DNA of 5,412 nucleotides from Bifidobacterium sp. UBA744. GTDB lineage: Bacteria > Actinomycetota > Actinomycetes > Actinomycetales > Bifidobacteriaceae. The DNA is taken from the NCBI GenBank assembly GCA_002298605.1, contig DBKS01000024.1, positions 32,021 through 37,432 on the forward strand, given 5' to 3'. This document shows, piece by piece, positions 5,119-5,412 of the stretch (positions within the stretch are counted from its first letter, which is position 1; every line of letters begins with the position of its first letter). The notes under the pieces are model-generated. The model was given only the letters and a program-made list of their open reading frames with translations, was not told the origin of the DNA and did no database searches. Position numbers and translations under genes: made by a program.

Positions 5119-5412
5119 ACAGAACATCGAAAGCACTTGGGCCGGAACCGTCAGTGTGACAGTAATGCGCCCCTGCATGCTCGTAGGCGACTTGGCGAAA
5201 ATGAAACCAAGGAGCATTGCGTTAATCAACGGGAACGGCAGACCGACAAGCGAATTGGCAACCATCATGACTCTATAGTTGTCGGTCAACGTCATCGGCA
5301 ATATGCACAGGCAGATAGACAGGTAGGCGAGGCACACGGTTGGTCCGACAGGGACCTTATCGCTGAATCTGCCGGCAAGCAACGATCCTACAAGCATCGT
5401 CAACGATATGCC
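5104..5412 (-). CDS. Major facilitator superfamily transporter, C-terminal part, probably truncated
   Basis: The minus-strand frame is open from the right window edge to TGA at 5106-5104, giving 102 visible residues, so the start is outside. The visible part shows a glycine-rich GSLLAGRFSDKVPVGP loop motif typical of MFS carriers, a hydrophobic helix (TVCLAYLSICLCILPMTL), a second (RVMMVANSLVGLPFPLINAMLLGFIF), then MQGRITVTLTVPAQVLSMFCSAVP. The 'QGR' before the penultimate helix resembles drug/macrolide-efflux-type MFS proteins (MefA-like), which is family-level recognition only, and the substrate is unknown. In that family roughly one and a half further membrane helices normally follow, and here the protein stops inside the first. 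Neither of the other frames past the stop continues the family sequence. Local G+C (about 53%) is below that of ilvB, which suggests acquired or decaying DNA. It is convergent with ilvBN and so not part of that operon. Confidence 0.72.
   Translation of the reverse strand, partial: GISLTMLVGSLLAGRFSDKVPVGPTVCLAYLSICLCILPMTLTDNYRVMMVANSLVGLPFPLINAMLLGFIFAKSPTSMQGRITVTLTVPAQVLSMFCSAVP

Overview
The window looks like ordinary chromosomal DNA from a high-GC actinobacterium, most likely a Bifidobacterium or close relative. That assignment is an inference from three things: strong G/C bias at third codon positions; the order coiled-coil protein - YceD/DUF177 - rpmF - rnc, whose core (coiled-coil protein, DUF177, rnc) also occurs in mycobacteria; and a 64-residue L32 with four zinc-ligand cysteines. 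It was not tested by a database search.

Layout, left to right. (1) A plus-strand coiled-coil protein, whose beginning lies outside the window, is followed 3 bases later by a YceD/DUF177-family gene. (2) A short spacer with a plausible sigma-70-type promoter and a perfect 12-base palindrome leads into rpmF (ribosomal protein L32). A clear rho-independent terminator follows rpmF. (3) rnc (RNase III) carries all expected catalytic residues and a C-terminal double-stranded RNA binding domain. (4) A 128-base spacer with two hairpins leads into ilvB and ilvN, the large and small subunits of acetolactate (acetohydroxyacid) synthase. (5) Past a stem-loop, the end of a minus-strand major-facilitator transporter runs off the right edge. 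It is less GC-rich than its neighbours and seems to lack its last membrane segments.

The first four genes form a ribosome and RNA-processing cluster: a factor linked to 23S rRNA/50S formation, a 50S protein and the RNase that processes rRNA precursors. ilvBN is a separate metabolic unit that starts branched-chain amino acid synthesis. ilvC, which often follows ilvN, is absent here.

I found no new multi-gene system, mobile element, CRISPR array, tRNA or rRNA. The points most worth a second look are small: the palindrome in the rpmF leader, the unexplained ilvB leader, the apparently truncated transporter and a tandem repeat over the ilvN stop codon.
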